From DASSUW01 sp963774155 (GTDB lineage Bacteria > Actinomycetota > Thermoleophilia > Solirubrobacterales > Solirubrobacteraceae): a stretch of 64,000 bases of DNA. The DNA lies in the NCBI GenBank assembly GCA_963774155.1, contig CAVZDW010000008.1:434001-498000 (forward strand). The letters are read 5' to 3'. The translations under genes and the position numbers were made by a program. Shown one piece after another: positions 52,341-60,991 of this stretch. Position 1 is the first letter of the stretch, and each line of letters starts with the position of its first letter. Under the pieces are notes generated by a model that had not been told where the DNA came from, did not search any database, and saw nothing but the letters and a program-made list of their open reading frames with translations.

Positions 52341-53984
52341 ATGCAACACCGCACCGATACCGAGCCGACGGATCGTTTCCCCACGGACGCGACGGGGCTT
52401 CCCGAGGCGCGCGCGCCCGAGCTGATCGAGCTGTCTGACGGTGAGCATCTCGATCTACGGATCGCTCCGGTCGCCAAGCGACTGGGCGACGCGACGGTCC
52501 GGATGCTGGCCTACAACGGGTCGATTCCCGGACCGATCTTGAAGGTGCAGGAGGGCTCGGAGGTCATCGTCGACGTCGAGAACCAGGGCGACATGGACGC
52601 CACGGTTCACTGGCACGGGTTGCGGCTGGAGAACCGCTACGACGGAACGCACGAGACGCAGGCGCCGATGGCCGTGGGCGAACGGTTCTCCGCGCGCGTC
52701 ACGTTCCCCGATCCGGGCCTGTACTGGTACCACCCGCATATCCGCGAGGACTACGGGCAGGAGATGGGCCTGTACGGCAACGTGCTGGTGGAGCCGGCCG
52801 ACCCGGACTACTGGCCGCCCGCGCACCGTGACCTGGTGCTCACGCTCGACGACATCCTGCTCGAAGACGGCAGGGTTGCGCCGTTCAGCCGCTCCGAGAC
52901 GACCTACGCGGCGATGGGCCGGTTCGGCGACGTGCTGCTGGTCAGCGGTGAGCCGGACCTCTCGCTGACGGCGCAGCTCGGCGAGGTGGTGCGCCTCTAC
53001 CTGACCAACACCGCCAACACGCGGGTGTTCAAGGTCAAGCTGCCGGGCGCGCGGATGAAGCTCGTCGGCGGCGACAGCGGCCACGTCGAGCACGAGCAGT
53101 TCGTCGACGAGGCGATCCTCGCTCCGTCCGAGCGAGTCATCGTCGATGTCCTGTTCGACCGCGCCGGCGAGCTCGCGCTGGAGCACCACACCCCGGACCG
53201 GGTCTATCCGCTGGCCGCGATCACCGTCGGCGAGAACCCGGCCGAGCCGCCGCTCGCGGAGCAGTTCGCGGTCCTGCGCACCAATCCCGACATGGCGGCC
53301 GAGCGTGAGCGCGTCGCGCCGTATCTGGCGGCCGAGCCGGACAAGACCGTGGCGTTCATCGCCGAGATGGACATGGATGCGCCGGAGGGAGACGGGCCGG
53401 GCGTCTACACGTGCCCGATGCACCCGCAGGTCGTCAGCGAGCAGCCCGGCCACTGCCCGGACTGCGGCATGAAGCTGCTGCCGGCGCAGCTCGTCGCCGA
53501 GGCCGGCGGCCACGAGCACGAAGGCCACGACCACGCGCACGGCGAGCACGAGCACGCGGGCCATGACCACGCGGCGGCCGGCGGGATCGAGTGGGAAGAC
53601 GACATGGTCGCGGTCAACCGGCTGACGACACCGGCGAACATGCGCTGGAAGATCATCGACCGCGAGACCGATGCGGAGAACGCCGCGATCGACTGGCAGT
53701 TCCGAGTCGGCGACCAGGTGAAGATCCGGCTGCTGAACGAGATGGCCGGCGACCATCCGATGCACCACCCGTTCCACGTCCACGGCGCCGGCCGCTTCCT
53801 CGTGCTCGCCCGCGACGACGTCGCCGAGCCCAACCTGGTGTGGAAGGACACGGTGCTCGTCCGCACCGGCGAGACCGTCGACATCCTGCTCGACGTCACC
53901 AACGTCGGTCGGTGGATGGCGCACTGCCACATCGCCGAGCACCACGAGAGCGGGATGATGTTCAGCTTCGACGTGACGCGATGA
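52341..53984 (+). CDS. multicopper oxidase with an inserted heavy-metal-binding domain and His-rich linker
   Basis: A 547-aa copper enzyme. Cupredoxin domains: type 2/3 copper motifs HWHGLRLENRYDG (about 90-102) and WYHPHIRED (about 128-136) in the first, HPMHHPFHVHGAG (about 472-484) and HCHIAEHHESGM (about 530-541) in the last; the His-Cys-His of type 1 copper is present. Between them, at about 354-380, sits a heavy-metal-binding domain (YTCPMHPQVVSEQPGHCPDC), followed by a linker of His/Glu/Gly repeats (about 390-415). No signal peptide is visible, so export is uncertain. Expected role: oxidation of Cu(I) or organic substrates, copper tolerance. AGAGGAAGG precedes the ATG. Stop overlaps the flavoprotein gene (ATGA). 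Confidence 0.9.
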   Translation: MQHRTDTEPTDRFPTDATGLPEARAPELIELSDGEHLDLRIAPVAKRLGDATVRMLAYNGSIPGPILKVQEGSEVIVDVENQGDMDATVHWHGLRLENRYDGTHETQAPMAVGERFSARVTFPDPGLYWYHPHIREDYGQEMGLYGNVLVEPADPDYWPPAHRDLVLTLDDILLEDGRVAPFSRSETTYAAMGRFGDVLLVSGEPDLSLTAQLGEVVRLYLTNTANTRVFKVKLPGARMKLVGGDSGHVEHEQFVDEAILAPSERVIVDVLFDRAGELALEHHTPDRVYPLAAITVGENPAEPPLAEQFAVLRTNPDMAAERERVAPYLAAEPDKTVAFIAEMDMDAPEGDGPGVYTCPMHPQVVSEQPGHCPDCGMKLLPAQLVAEAGGHEHEGHDHAHGEHEHAGHDHAAAGGIEWEDDMVAVNRLTTPANMRWKIIDRETDAENAAIDWQFRVGDQVKIRLLNEMAGDHPMHHPFHVHGAGRFLVLARDDVAEPNLVWKDTVLVRTGETVDILLDVTNVGRWMAHCHIAEHHESGMMFSFDVTR

Positions 53985-55066
53985 GCGAACGGCGCGAGGT
54001 GATCGTCGTCGGCGGCGGGCAGGCCGGCCTGGCGATCGGCTACCTGCTCGCCCGGCAGGGCCGGCAGTTCACGATCCTGGAAGCGGCCGACACGCCGGCG
54101 GCGGCGTGGCGCGAGCGCTGGGACTCGCTGCGGCTGTTCACCCCAGTCCGCTACGACAGCCTCCCGGGCCGGGCGTTCCCCGGGCACCCGGACAGCTACC
54201 CGGGCCGCGACGACGTCGTCGCGTACCTCACCGACTACGCGCGCGACTTCGAGCTGCCGGTCGAACTGAGCAGCCGTGTCCGCGCCGTCCGTCAAGGCGA
54301 GCGCGGCTACCTGGTCGAGCTCGACGGTCGCAGCTACGAGGCCGGCCAGGTCGTGATCGCGACCGGCCCGTTCCAGATCCCGCGCGTGCCGGCGATCGCC
54401 GAGCGCCTGGACCCGGACATCACGCAGTTCCACAGCAGCAAGTACCGCGGGCCGCAGGACGTGCCGGCCGGCCCGGTGCTCGTCGTCGGTGGCGGCAACA
54501 CCGGCTATCAGATCGCCGAGGAGCTCGCCCGCACCCACGAGGTGCACTTGTCGATCGGCGCCCGCCAGACGCCATTGCCGCAGCGGATCCTGGGCCGCGA
54601 CCTGTTCCGCTACCTCGAAGCCACCGGCCTGATGGGCAAGACCGTCGAGTCGCGGATCGGCCAGCGCATGCAACACCGCGAGACGCTGATCGGCTCAAGC
54701 CCTCGCGCCGCTCGACGCCGGCACGGCATCGAGCTGCGCGGTCGAACCGACGACGTGTCCGGGTCCGAGGTGCGCTTTGGCGACGGCGGCCGGCTCAGCC
54801 CCGGCGCGGTCATCTGGGCGACCGGCTTCGAGCTCGACCACTCGTTCGTGCAACTGCCCGTCTTCGACACGGACGGTCGGCTCGTGCACCGGCGCGGCGT
54901 CACCGCAGCGCCCGGGCTGTACTTCCTCGGAATGCCGTGGCAGCACACGCGCGGCTCGGCGCTGCTGGGCTGGGTCAAGGACGACGCCCAGCACATCGCC
55001 GACCACATCGCCACCGGCACGAGCCCGCCGGCGAGGGCGCTCGCCGCCGAGCCGCCGCAGCGATGA
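53981..55066 (+). CDS. CzcO-like FAD/NAD(P)-dependent oxidoreductase
   Basis: A 361-aa flavoprotein monooxygenase-like enzyme. FAD site VIVVGGGQAGLAIGYLLARQ at the N-terminus (residues 7-26), W-R-xRW-D motif (AAWRERWDSLRLFTP), NAD(P) site VLVVGGGNTGYQIAEELA (about 166-183) and ATGFELDHS near the C-terminus. CzcO-type proteins accompany metal-efflux and copper genes; the exact reaction is not known. It is translated with the multicopper oxidase, so both likely serve metal tolerance or one oxidative pathway. Confidence 0.88.
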   Translation: MSERREVIVVGGGQAGLAIGYLLARQGRQFTILEAADTPAAAWRERWDSLRLFTPVRYDSLPGRAFPGHPDSYPGRDDVVAYLTDYARDFELPVELSSRVRAVRQGERGYLVELDGRSYEAGQVVIATGPFQIPRVPAIAERLDPDITQFHSSKYRGPQDVPAGPVLVVGGGNTGYQIAEELARTHEVHLSIGARQTPLPQRILGRDLFRYLEATGLMGKTVESRIGQRMQHRETLIGSSPRAARRRHGIELRGRTDDVSGSEVRFGDGGRLSPGAVIWATGFELDHSFVQLPVFDTDGRLVHRRGVTAAPGLYFLGMPWQHTRGSALLGWVKDDAQHIADHIATGTSPPARALAAEPPQR

Positions 55067-55087
55067 GCACGCCCTGCGATCTCGCCA

Positions 55088-55861
55088 TCAATCACGGAAG
55101 GGCGCGAGCCGAATGCTCAGGTCGCTCAAGGCGAAGCGGTGCAGGTACCAGGCGCGGCCACGAGGGACTTGCTTGGCCTCGGCTCGGAGAAGCCCGGCGA
55201 ACTCCCGCTTGAAGCCCAACCGCGGGTACTCCTGGATGACGCTCTGACGGACTGCATCGGGTATCTCGTTGCTGCGCAGGCCGAACACATCGACGGCTGC
55301 GCCGGCAGAGAGGAGGTAGGCCTCGGCACCGGACTCGAGGCCAACGCCGGGGGAGATGTGCATGGCGATCGCATTTGCGACGAGCTCGCGGATATCGGCA
55401 GGCACGTGGTGGCTGTCGGTGAACTCGCGTGCCACCGCGGCGCTGCGAACCGTGAAGTCGACGTCGGGCACCGGGCTCGGGATCCCGGTGTCGTGGAACA
55501 TCGCAGCCAGGTACAGGAGCTCACGGTCGAACGTGATCCCTTGAAGTGCGGCGATGGCCGCGCCCCACGTGTAGGCACGACTGGAATGGTTGAGGAGAAC
55601 CGGTGTCAAGAGGTCCTGCGCGGCGACCTCGGCATCTCTTGCGAGAGGGGAGTCGGGAGGCACCAGGCTCGCCGGATCGATGGAACTCCGGCGTCCCGAG
55701 TGCATTCGGAGCACCATCGCGAGGCGGCCGGCAAGCATGCTGAGCTCCCCCCGCAACAGGGGCCGGGCAAGTGTCAGGCATTCCCGAGCGGTCAGCACTC
55801 CCCCGGTGCGTTCGGTCCATCCAATGGATCCGATCGGATCGGTGGGTCGTGGCTGGCTCAT
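55088..55861 (-). CDS. HD-domain phosphohydrolase/hydratase-like protein
   Basis: A 257-aa cytosolic metal-dependent HD protein. Metal ligands: first His in the SSRAYTWG region, HD pair in YLAAMFHDTGIP (about 120-131), His in MHISPGVGLE. The arrangement is like cyanamide hydratase-type and other small-molecule HD enzymes rather than cyclic-di-GMP HD-GYP proteins. ATG 55861 overlaps the stop of the glycosyltransferase gene (ATGA), so it is co-expressed with polysaccharide synthesis, though no direct link is known. It is the last gene of the leftward three-gene operon. Confidence 0.82.
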   Translation of the reverse strand: MSQPRPTDPIGSIGWTERTGGVLTARECLTLARPLLRGELSMLAGRLAMVLRMHSGRRSSIDPASLVPPDSPLARDAEVAAQDLLTPVLLNHSSRAYTWGAAIAALQGITFDRELLYLAAMFHDTGIPSPVPDVDFTVRSAAVAREFTDSHHVPADIRELVANAIAMHISPGVGLESGAEAYLLSAGAAVDVFGLRSNEIPDAVRQSVIQEYPRLGFKREFAGLLRAEAKQVPRGRAWYLHRFALSDLSIRLAPFRD

Positions 55862-57099
55862 GCGGAATCGAGGCGTTCGCGTGGGATGTCCCACACCACC
55901 CGCCGCTCCCGCGGCCCGCGAATGAGCGCCGTGACCTGTTGGTTGATCGCAGCGTTGGCGGATACCAGCCAGAACAGGATCGGGTAGATCGGGCCGAGCA
56001 GCATCGCGCGCACGTCCCAGTGGTCGTACGGATAGCTCAACGCCACGGCGACGACGAGCTGGACGGTCGCCACCACCGAGATCGCGACGCCCCACGCGAG
56101 CCCGACCCCGAAGAACCCGAGGTGCTGGCCCAACAGCACGTTCAGCACGGTGAGCACGAGCGAGCACAGCAAGCAGATCACCCAGATCAGCGATGAGAGC
56201 GACTCCAGGCTCAGCAGCCACATGCGGTGATTGCGCCAGCGGCAGACTTCGCGCAGGTGAGCGTGCAGGACCTCGCCCTGCCCGCGCGCCCAGCGCTTGC
56301 GTTGCGCCCACAGCGCGGACAGGTTCGACGGGACCTGCATGCCGACGAGGGCGCGTGGCTCGTACGCCGTCTGCCAGCCGGCCATCAGCAGCCGCCAGGT
56401 GAGGTCGATGTCCTCGGTGGCCATCCGCCCGTCGTAGCCGCCGACGGCCATCACCCGATCGCGGCGGAACAGTCCGAGCACCCCGGCGACGATGCCGACT
56501 CGTCCGGTGAGCGACTGGGTGCGCCGGACCAGCCCGATGATCGCCGCGGCTTCGAGCACCTGCATCGCGCAGAGCACGCCATCGCGGTTGGTGACGTGCG
56601 GTCCGCCCACCACCGCCGCCAGTATGGGCGAGGACTCGATCCGCGCGACGAGATAGCGGATTGCGTGCGGGTGCATGTGCGTGTCGGCGTCGGTGACGAT
56701 CACGAGCTCATGCCGGGCGCGCGCGAATCCAATGTTGAGCTGCTCGGCCTTGCCGCGGTTGACGGGGTCACGCAGCACGCGGAAGCGTCTGTCGCCGGTT
56801 GCCGCCTCGATCGCCGCCGCCTCCGTGTCGTCGGTGGAGCCGTCATCGAGGACCAGCACCTCGAACTGCGGGTAGTCGGAGTTCAACGCCGCGCGGACGC
56901 TGGTGGCGATCACCGCCTCCTCGTTGTAAGCGGGAATCAGGACGCTCACACCGGGCCAGCCGCCCTCGGGCTCCAGCAGCGGATCGCCCGGGCGCTCCTC
57001 CCACAACCGGAACATGAGGCCGCCGGCGATCCACAGCGCCGCGGTGATCACGGGGTAGAGCGCGACGATCGCGAGCAGCACCTCAAGCGCGGTCTGCAT
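55858..57099 (-). CDS. processive family-2 glycosyltransferase (PgaC/IcaA-like)
   Basis: A 413-aa membrane synthase. A helix at the N-terminus is followed by the GT2 domain: VLIPAYNEEAVIATSV, DDGSTDDTEAA, the DXD motif TDADTHMH, the catalytic TEDIDLTWRLL and the processivity motif QRKRWARGQGEV. Three to four C-terminal helices finish the channel. This set is that of poly-beta-1,6-N-acetylglucosamine and hyaluronan-like synthases that polymerise and export sugar chains. A small two-helix protein is encoded just upstream, like PgaD beside PgaC. Product identity is inferred. Confidence 0.85.
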   Translation of the reverse strand: MQTALEVLLAIVALYPVITAALWIAGGLMFRLWEERPGDPLLEPEGGWPGVSVLIPAYNEEAVIATSVRAALNSDYPQFEVLVLDDGSTDDTEAAAIEAATGDRRFRVLRDPVNRGKAEQLNIGFARARHELVIVTDADTHMHPHAIRYLVARIESSPILAAVVGGPHVTNRDGVLCAMQVLEAAAIIGLVRRTQSLTGRVGIVAGVLGLFRRDRVMAVGGYDGRMATEDIDLTWRLLMAGWQTAYEPRALVGMQVPSNLSALWAQRKRWARGQGEVLHAHLREVCRWRNHRMWLLSLESLSSLIWVICLLCSLVLTVLNVLLGQHLGFFGVGLAWGVAISVVATVQLVVAVALSYPYDHWDVRAMLLGPIYPILFWLVSANAAINQQVTALIRGPRERRVVWDIPRERLDSA

Positions 57100-57352
57100 A
57101 CCGGCGCTCCTCGCGGCGTCGCCCGAGCCGGAGCAGACTCAGCACGACCGCCGCGAAGACAAACGACGCAGCGGCGATCAGCAGCCCGAGCTCGATCGCG
57201 TCTGTACGGTCCAGCAGCCAGGAGGCGAGCAGCAGCGCCACCACCCACAGGATCGGTCCCAACACGAGCGCAGCGATCAGCTTCGGTCCCGACGCAGCGC
57301 GCAGCGGCCGAAAGGGATCCTCGAACCCGTGGGCATCGTCAGGCGTGGCCAA
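57083..57352 (-). CDS. small two-helix membrane protein upstream of the GT2 synthase (PgaD-like position)
   Basis: An 89-aa protein with two helices (LIAALVLGPILWVVALLLAS and GLLIAAASFVFAAVVLSLLR) and charged ends (RPLRAASGPK, RRREERRYADRA). It overlaps the synthase start by 17 bp. PgaD of the E. coli Pga system is also a two-helix partner encoded next to PgaC and needed for c-di-GMP-dependent synthesis, but I see no sequence similarity strong enough to name it. TTG 57352 is a guess at the start; the frame is open upstream to 57664. Confidence 0.6.
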   Translation of the reverse strand: MATPDDAHGFEDPFRPLRAASGPKLIAALVLGPILWVVALLLASWLLDRTDAIELGLLIAAASFVFAAVVLSLLRLGRRREERRYADRA

Positions 57353-57439
57353 TCTCGCAGCGATGATGCCCCAGATCCACTTGCAATGCCATCCCTGAGA
57401 GCGCGAGGATCTTCCGGTCGATCGACGAGAGGAGACGTA

Positions 57440-57720
57440 GTGTTCGTCCGCGTGGTGCGGTTCACCGACGTGACGGCGGAGCGGGTGGAGTCGCTTGTCG
57501 CCAGAATCGACGAGACCGGGCCGCCGCCCGGGGTGTCGATCAAGAACTCCAACTGGTGTTCGACGAGGCGCAGGGCTCAGCCGTCGTTCTCCAGTATTTC
57601 GACAACGAGGAGGACTTGCGGGCCGGGGCCGAGGCCTTCGCCGCGATGGATCCGTCAGAGACACCGGGCAGCCGCGCCTCGGTGGACACGGGCGAGCTCA
57701 AGGTCGAGCGCGAGCCCTAG
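57440..57720 (+). pseudogene. small ABM-like or hypothetical protein (about 93 aa), one-base frameshift
   Basis: GTG 57440 has AGAGGAG 5 nt upstream and gives FVRVVRFTDVTAERVESLVA and RIDETGPPPG. At the G run 57530-57533 one base seems lost: with five Gs the frame continues as GVDQELQLVFDEAQGSAVVL, QYFDNEEDLRAGAEAFAAMD and GELKVEREP to the TAG at 57718. The restored protein looks like a short antibiotic-biosynthesis-monooxygenase/EthD-like alpha-beta domain, common in actinobacteria. As with the dehydrogenase near 35.7 kb, the loss of a G in a homopolymer could be a sequencing error. Confidence 0.65.
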
Positions 57721-57849
57721 CAACGCCACAGACCACCACCGGCGGCGGGCGTCGATCGCGCCGATCCTCGACGACGCTCGGTTTGCCGGCGGCGGCGGCT
57801 CCCTGCGCCCTGCGGCTGCGCCGTAGACATTCCGACGTACGATTGCGCC

Positions 57850-58251
57850 GTGCCGTTCACGCTCAGGAACCTCAAGCAGGACCTGGAGGATGTCGGGGCC
57901 AGGTTCGACGGCGCGCCGGACCTGGAGTTCCGTCTGGCGACCGAGGCGCTCGCGCTCGAGCAATCCGGCCTGAGCTACCAGCGCGTCCCGCCCGGCTATC
58001 GCTTTCCGTACGGCCACACGCACAAGACGCAGGAGGAGGTGTACGTGGTCGTGCGCGGGAGCGGGCGGATGAAGCTCGACGACGAGATCGTCGAGCTCAA
58101 GGAGTGGGACGCGGTGCGCGTCCCGCCCGGTACGTGGCGAGGCTACGAGGCCGGGCCCGACGGCCTCGAGATCATCGTCATCGGCGCGCCCAGTCTCGGC
58201 GAAGGTCGGCGTGAAGACGTCGAGGGCCGGCGCGACTGGTGGGCTGACTAG
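57850..58251 (+). CDS. cupin-domain protein
   Basis: A 133-aa soluble protein with a single cupin barrel: motif 1 YGHTHKTQEEVYVVVRGSG (about 56-74, with metal ligands His-His-Glu) and motif 2 VRVPPGTWRGYEAGPDG (about 96-112; the usual last His is Trp/Arg here). Many such proteins bind Fe or Zn and act on small molecules or serve as sensors. GTG 57850 lies 6 nt after a -10-like TACGAT with no ribosome binding site. It stands alone. Confidence 0.8.
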   Translation: MPFTLRNLKQDLEDVGARFDGAPDLEFRLATEALALEQSGLSYQRVPPGYRFPYGHTHKTQEEVYVVVRGSGRMKLDDEIVELKEWDAVRVPPGTWRGYEAGPDGLEIIVIGAPSLGEGRREDVEGRRDWWAD

Positions 58252-58326
58252 CGCCAGGTGCCGGCGCAGTCGCAGTTCCTCGCGATCCAGGGGCCGACGG
58301 TGTTAGTCACCGTCTACGCCCTTGAC

Positions 58327-59349
58327 TCAGTCGGACACGGTGATGAGGACCTTTCCGACGGCGCCGCCCTCGACCGCGTCATGAGCGGCCGCCGTGTCGT
58401 CGAGGTCGAAGCGGTGAAGCGGCAGGCCGGCCGGTTCGCCGATTCGGAAGGCGCCGTCGTCGATGGCCTGGTTGAGGTCGGCGGCGGCGTTCGCGATGCG
58501 CTCCCAGCCGACGGTGTAGATCAGGACGAACTGGTAGCGGGCGTTGAGCGCCATGTTGGCGCGAACGTCGGGAGCGAACGGGATCCCACCGTCGTTGGCG
58601 TAGATCGCGGTGGTTCCGCGGGTCCTGATCACGGACTGATCCAGCTCGGCGTTGGCTCCCGCCGCGACCTCGACGATGATGTCCACGCCCGCCGGGGCGA
58701 CCCGGCGGATCTGGTCGGCTGCGTCCGCGTCGTGATAGTTCACGACGTGGTGGGCACCGGCTCGACCGGCCAGTTGCGCTTTCGCCTCGCTGCTGACGGT
58801 GGTGATGACCGTCGCGCCGGCCCAGCGGGCGAGCTGGATGGCCGCGTTGCCGACCGCCCCGGCTCCTCCGGCGACCAGGACGGTGCGCTCCCGTAGCGCG
58901 CCCGGCTGAAGCCGGGCCGGGCCGTCCTCGGAAACCGTCAGCGCGCGGTGGGCGGTCACGCCGGGGACTCCGAGGCTCGCGCCGAGCTCGAAGTCCGCGC
59001 TGTCCGGGAGCGGGAAGACCCGCTCGGCGGGCACGACCGTGTACTCCTGGGCGGTCCCGCTTGCCGGGCGCCCGTCGGCGGCGAGCGTCACCCAGACGCG
59101 GTCGCCGGCCTGGATGCCGGCGACCCCCGACCCCACGGCGTCGACGATCCCCGCGCCGTCGTGGTTGGGAACCGCGGGCTCGCCGGCCGCGCTGCCGAAG
59201 GCGCCGCTGCGCGTCTTCCAGTCGGTCGGGTTGACGCCCGACACGACCACACGGATCCGCACCTCCCCTTCGGCGGGCTCCGCCAGCGGTCGCTCCACAA
59301 CGTGCAGGACCGACGCAGCGCCAGGATTCGCGTAGACGACGGCTCTCAT
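58327..59349 (-). CDS. NADPH:quinone reductase-type (zeta-crystallin) oxidoreductase
   Basis: A 340-aa MDR-family enzyme without zinc ligands. MRAVVYANPGAASVLHVVER, VSGVNPTDWKTRSG, HDGAGIVDAVGSGVAGI, and cofactor motif VLVAGGAGAVGNAAIQLARW (about 150-170) followed by TTVSSEAK identify a quinone/enone reductase. ATG 59349 overlaps the VOC-gene stop by ATGA. Likely detoxifies quinones or reactive carbonyls with the preceding glyoxalase-like protein. Confidence 0.88.
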   Translation of the reverse strand: MRAVVYANPGAASVLHVVERPLAEPAEGEVRIRVVVSGVNPTDWKTRSGAFGSAAGEPAVPNHDGAGIVDAVGSGVAGIQAGDRVWVTLAADGRPASGTAQEYTVVPAERVFPLPDSADFELGASLGVPGVTAHRALTVSEDGPARLQPGALRERTVLVAGGAGAVGNAAIQLARWAGATVITTVSSEAKAQLAGRAGAHHVVNYHDADAADQIRRVAPAGVDIIVEVAAGANAELDQSVIRTRGTTAIYANDGGIPFAPDVRANMALNARYQFVLIYTVGWERIANAAADLNQAIDDGAFRIGEPAGLPLHRFDLDDTAAAHDAVEGGAVGKVLITVSD

Positions 59350-59801
59350 GGCTCGAGCCGCTCGGCGAGTTCGACGATCAGGCCTTCGGGTCCGCGGACG
59401 TAGCAGAGGAGGAACGTGTTCTCGTAGTCGACGATCTCCCCGACCGTCTCCCAGCCGGCCTCGCGGACGCGGTCGACGACGCCACGCACGTCGTCGACCT
59501 TGAAGGCGACGTGCCGGAGCCCAGGACGGTTCGCGGCCGGCGCCGGCTCTTGGGCGCCGGCGGAGGGCGAGTGGAAGCGCACCACCTCGAAGATGTCGCT
59601 GCCGTCGGGGCCGCGAGCCATCACGACCTCGACCGTCACGTCCTCGAGACCGATGATCCGATCGATCCACTCGCCGCTGAGCACCCCGGGCTTGCCGCAG
59701 TCGAAGCCGAGCAGCGCAAGAAACCGGACGGTCTCGTCGAGGTCCTCGACGACAAGACCGATGTGGACGAAGCTGGTGACACCGGGCGGGTGGCTGTCCA
59801 T
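59346..59801 (-). CDS. VOC (glyoxalase/dioxygenase) superfamily protein
   Basis: A 151-aa protein with two beta-alpha-beta-beta-beta modules: FVHIGLVVEDLDETVRFLAL in the first, GLRHVAFKVDDVRGVVDRVR in the second, and conserved metal-site positions H, E (VEVVM), H (LRHVAF) and E (LIVELAERL). Members include glyoxalase I, methylmalonyl-CoA epimerase and resistance proteins. ATG 59801 begins the domain; the operator at 59815-59833 sits upstream. First gene of a two-gene operon with the quinone reductase. Confidence 0.85.
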   Translation of the reverse strand: MDSHPPGVTSFVHIGLVVEDLDETVRFLALLGFDCGKPGVLSGEWIDRIIGLEDVTVEVVMARGPDGSDIFEVVRFHSPSAGAQEPAPAANRPGLRHVAFKVDDVRGVVDRVREAGWETVGEIVDYENTFLLCYVRGPEGLIVELAERLEP

Positions 59802-59814
59802 GGAGGTAACGACT

Positions 59815-59833
59815 CGGTCGAGATTATCGACCG
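59815..59833. promoter_or_regulatory. operator-like inverted repeat CGGTCGA-N5-TCGACCG over a -10 box
   Basis: Perfect 7-bp arms around gatta. On the minus strand the repeat contains TAATCT, a good -10 for the VOC gene 20 nt downstream, so a bound repressor would block that promoter. It lies between two divergent oxidoreductase units; the regulator is not in the window. Confidence 0.55.
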
Positions 59834-59916
59834 CGCACGCGGGCCCGCACTGCACTCGCGAGGGCTGCGTACTGGGGGCCTTCCACGATCGCGGTCCGTG
59901 CGCTTTGGTGTAGGCC

Positions 59917-60954
59917 ATGCGTGCAGCCCTCTTCATCGAACCCCACCGAGTCGAGGCCGGCGATCGGCGCGACCCGGTCATCGTCGAGCCGACCGACGCC
60001 ATCGTGCGCGTCGTCCTCGCCTGCGTCTGCGGCTCGGACCTGTGGTACTACCGCGGCGACACGCCGTTCGAGCCCGGTCCGATCGGCCACGAGTTCATCG
60101 GCGTCGTCGAGGATGTCGGCCGCGACGTCTCGAACGTCCGGCGCGGCGACTTCGTGATCGCGCCGTTCGCGTTCAGCGACGGCACGTGCCCGCACTGCCG
60201 CCACGGCATCACCACCGCCTGCGTCGCCGGCGGCTTCTACCCGTCCAACGGCGACGGCGGCCAGGGCGAGGCGGTGCGCGTCCCGCTCGCCGACGGTTCG
60301 CTGGTGACGGTGCCGGGCTCCGGGCACGCGGACGAGATGCTCGCGTCGCTCCTGACGCTGTCCGACGTGCTGGCGACCGGCCACCACGCGGCCATGTGCG
60401 CCGAAGTGCGACCCGGCAGCACGGTCGCCGTGGTCGGCGACGGCGCCGTCGGCCTCTCAGGCGTCCTGGCGGTGAAGCGGCTCGGCGCCGAGCGGATCAT
60501 CGCGCTCAGCCGCAACCCCGTCCGCCAGGAGGTCGCACGCGAGTTCGGTGCCACCGACGTCGTCGAGGAGCGCGGCGACGCCGCCACGGAGATCGTCCTG
60601 GAACTGACCGGCGGCGTCGGGGTCGACGCCACGCTGGAGTGCGTCGGCACCGGCCAGGCGATGCAGACGGCGCTGTCGATCGCGCGGCCCGGCTCGATGG
60701 TCGGCTACGTCGGCGTGCCGCACGGCGTCGAGCTGCCGATCGGCGAGATGTTCCGCCGCAACAAGGGCGTCCGCGGCGGCGCGGCGCCGGCGCGGGCCTA
60801 CATCCCCGAGCTGCTGCCCGACGTCCTGGAGGGCCGCATCAACCCCGGCCGGGTCCTGGACTACGAGACCGACCTCGACGGCATCTCCGACGCCTACGCG
60901 GCGATGGACGAGCGCCGCGCGATCAAGTCGCTCGTCCGCGTCGGGACGCCGTGA
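59917..60954 (+). CDS. zinc-dependent alcohol dehydrogenase family protein
   Basis: A 345-aa MDR enzyme with both zinc sites: catalytic zinc from Cys in LACVCGSDLWYY, GHEFIGVVEDVG, and structural zinc cysteines in GTCPHCRHGITTACV (three visible where four are usual). The cofactor motif is VAVVGDGAVGLSGVLAVKRL (about 168-187). It oxidises an alcohol or polyol with NAD(P); substrate unknown. It is divergent from the VOC/quinone reductase pair, sharing its control region. Confidence 0.88.
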   Translation: MRAALFIEPHRVEAGDRRDPVIVEPTDAIVRVVLACVCGSDLWYYRGDTPFEPGPIGHEFIGVVEDVGRDVSNVRRGDFVIAPFAFSDGTCPHCRHGITTACVAGGFYPSNGDGGQGEAVRVPLADGSLVTVPGSGHADEMLASLLTLSDVLATGHHAAMCAEVRPGSTVAVVGDGAVGLSGVLAVKRLGAERIIALSRNPVRQEVAREFGATDVVEERGDAATEIVLELTGGVGVDATLECVGTGQAMQTALSIARPGSMVGYVGVPHGVELPIGEMFRRNKGVRGGAAPARAYIPELLPDVLEGRINPGRVLDYETDLDGISDAYAAMDERRAIKSLVRVGTP

Positions 60955-60991
60955 TGAATCGGCGACCCCGCCGCCCGGGCTGAGCGCTTGA

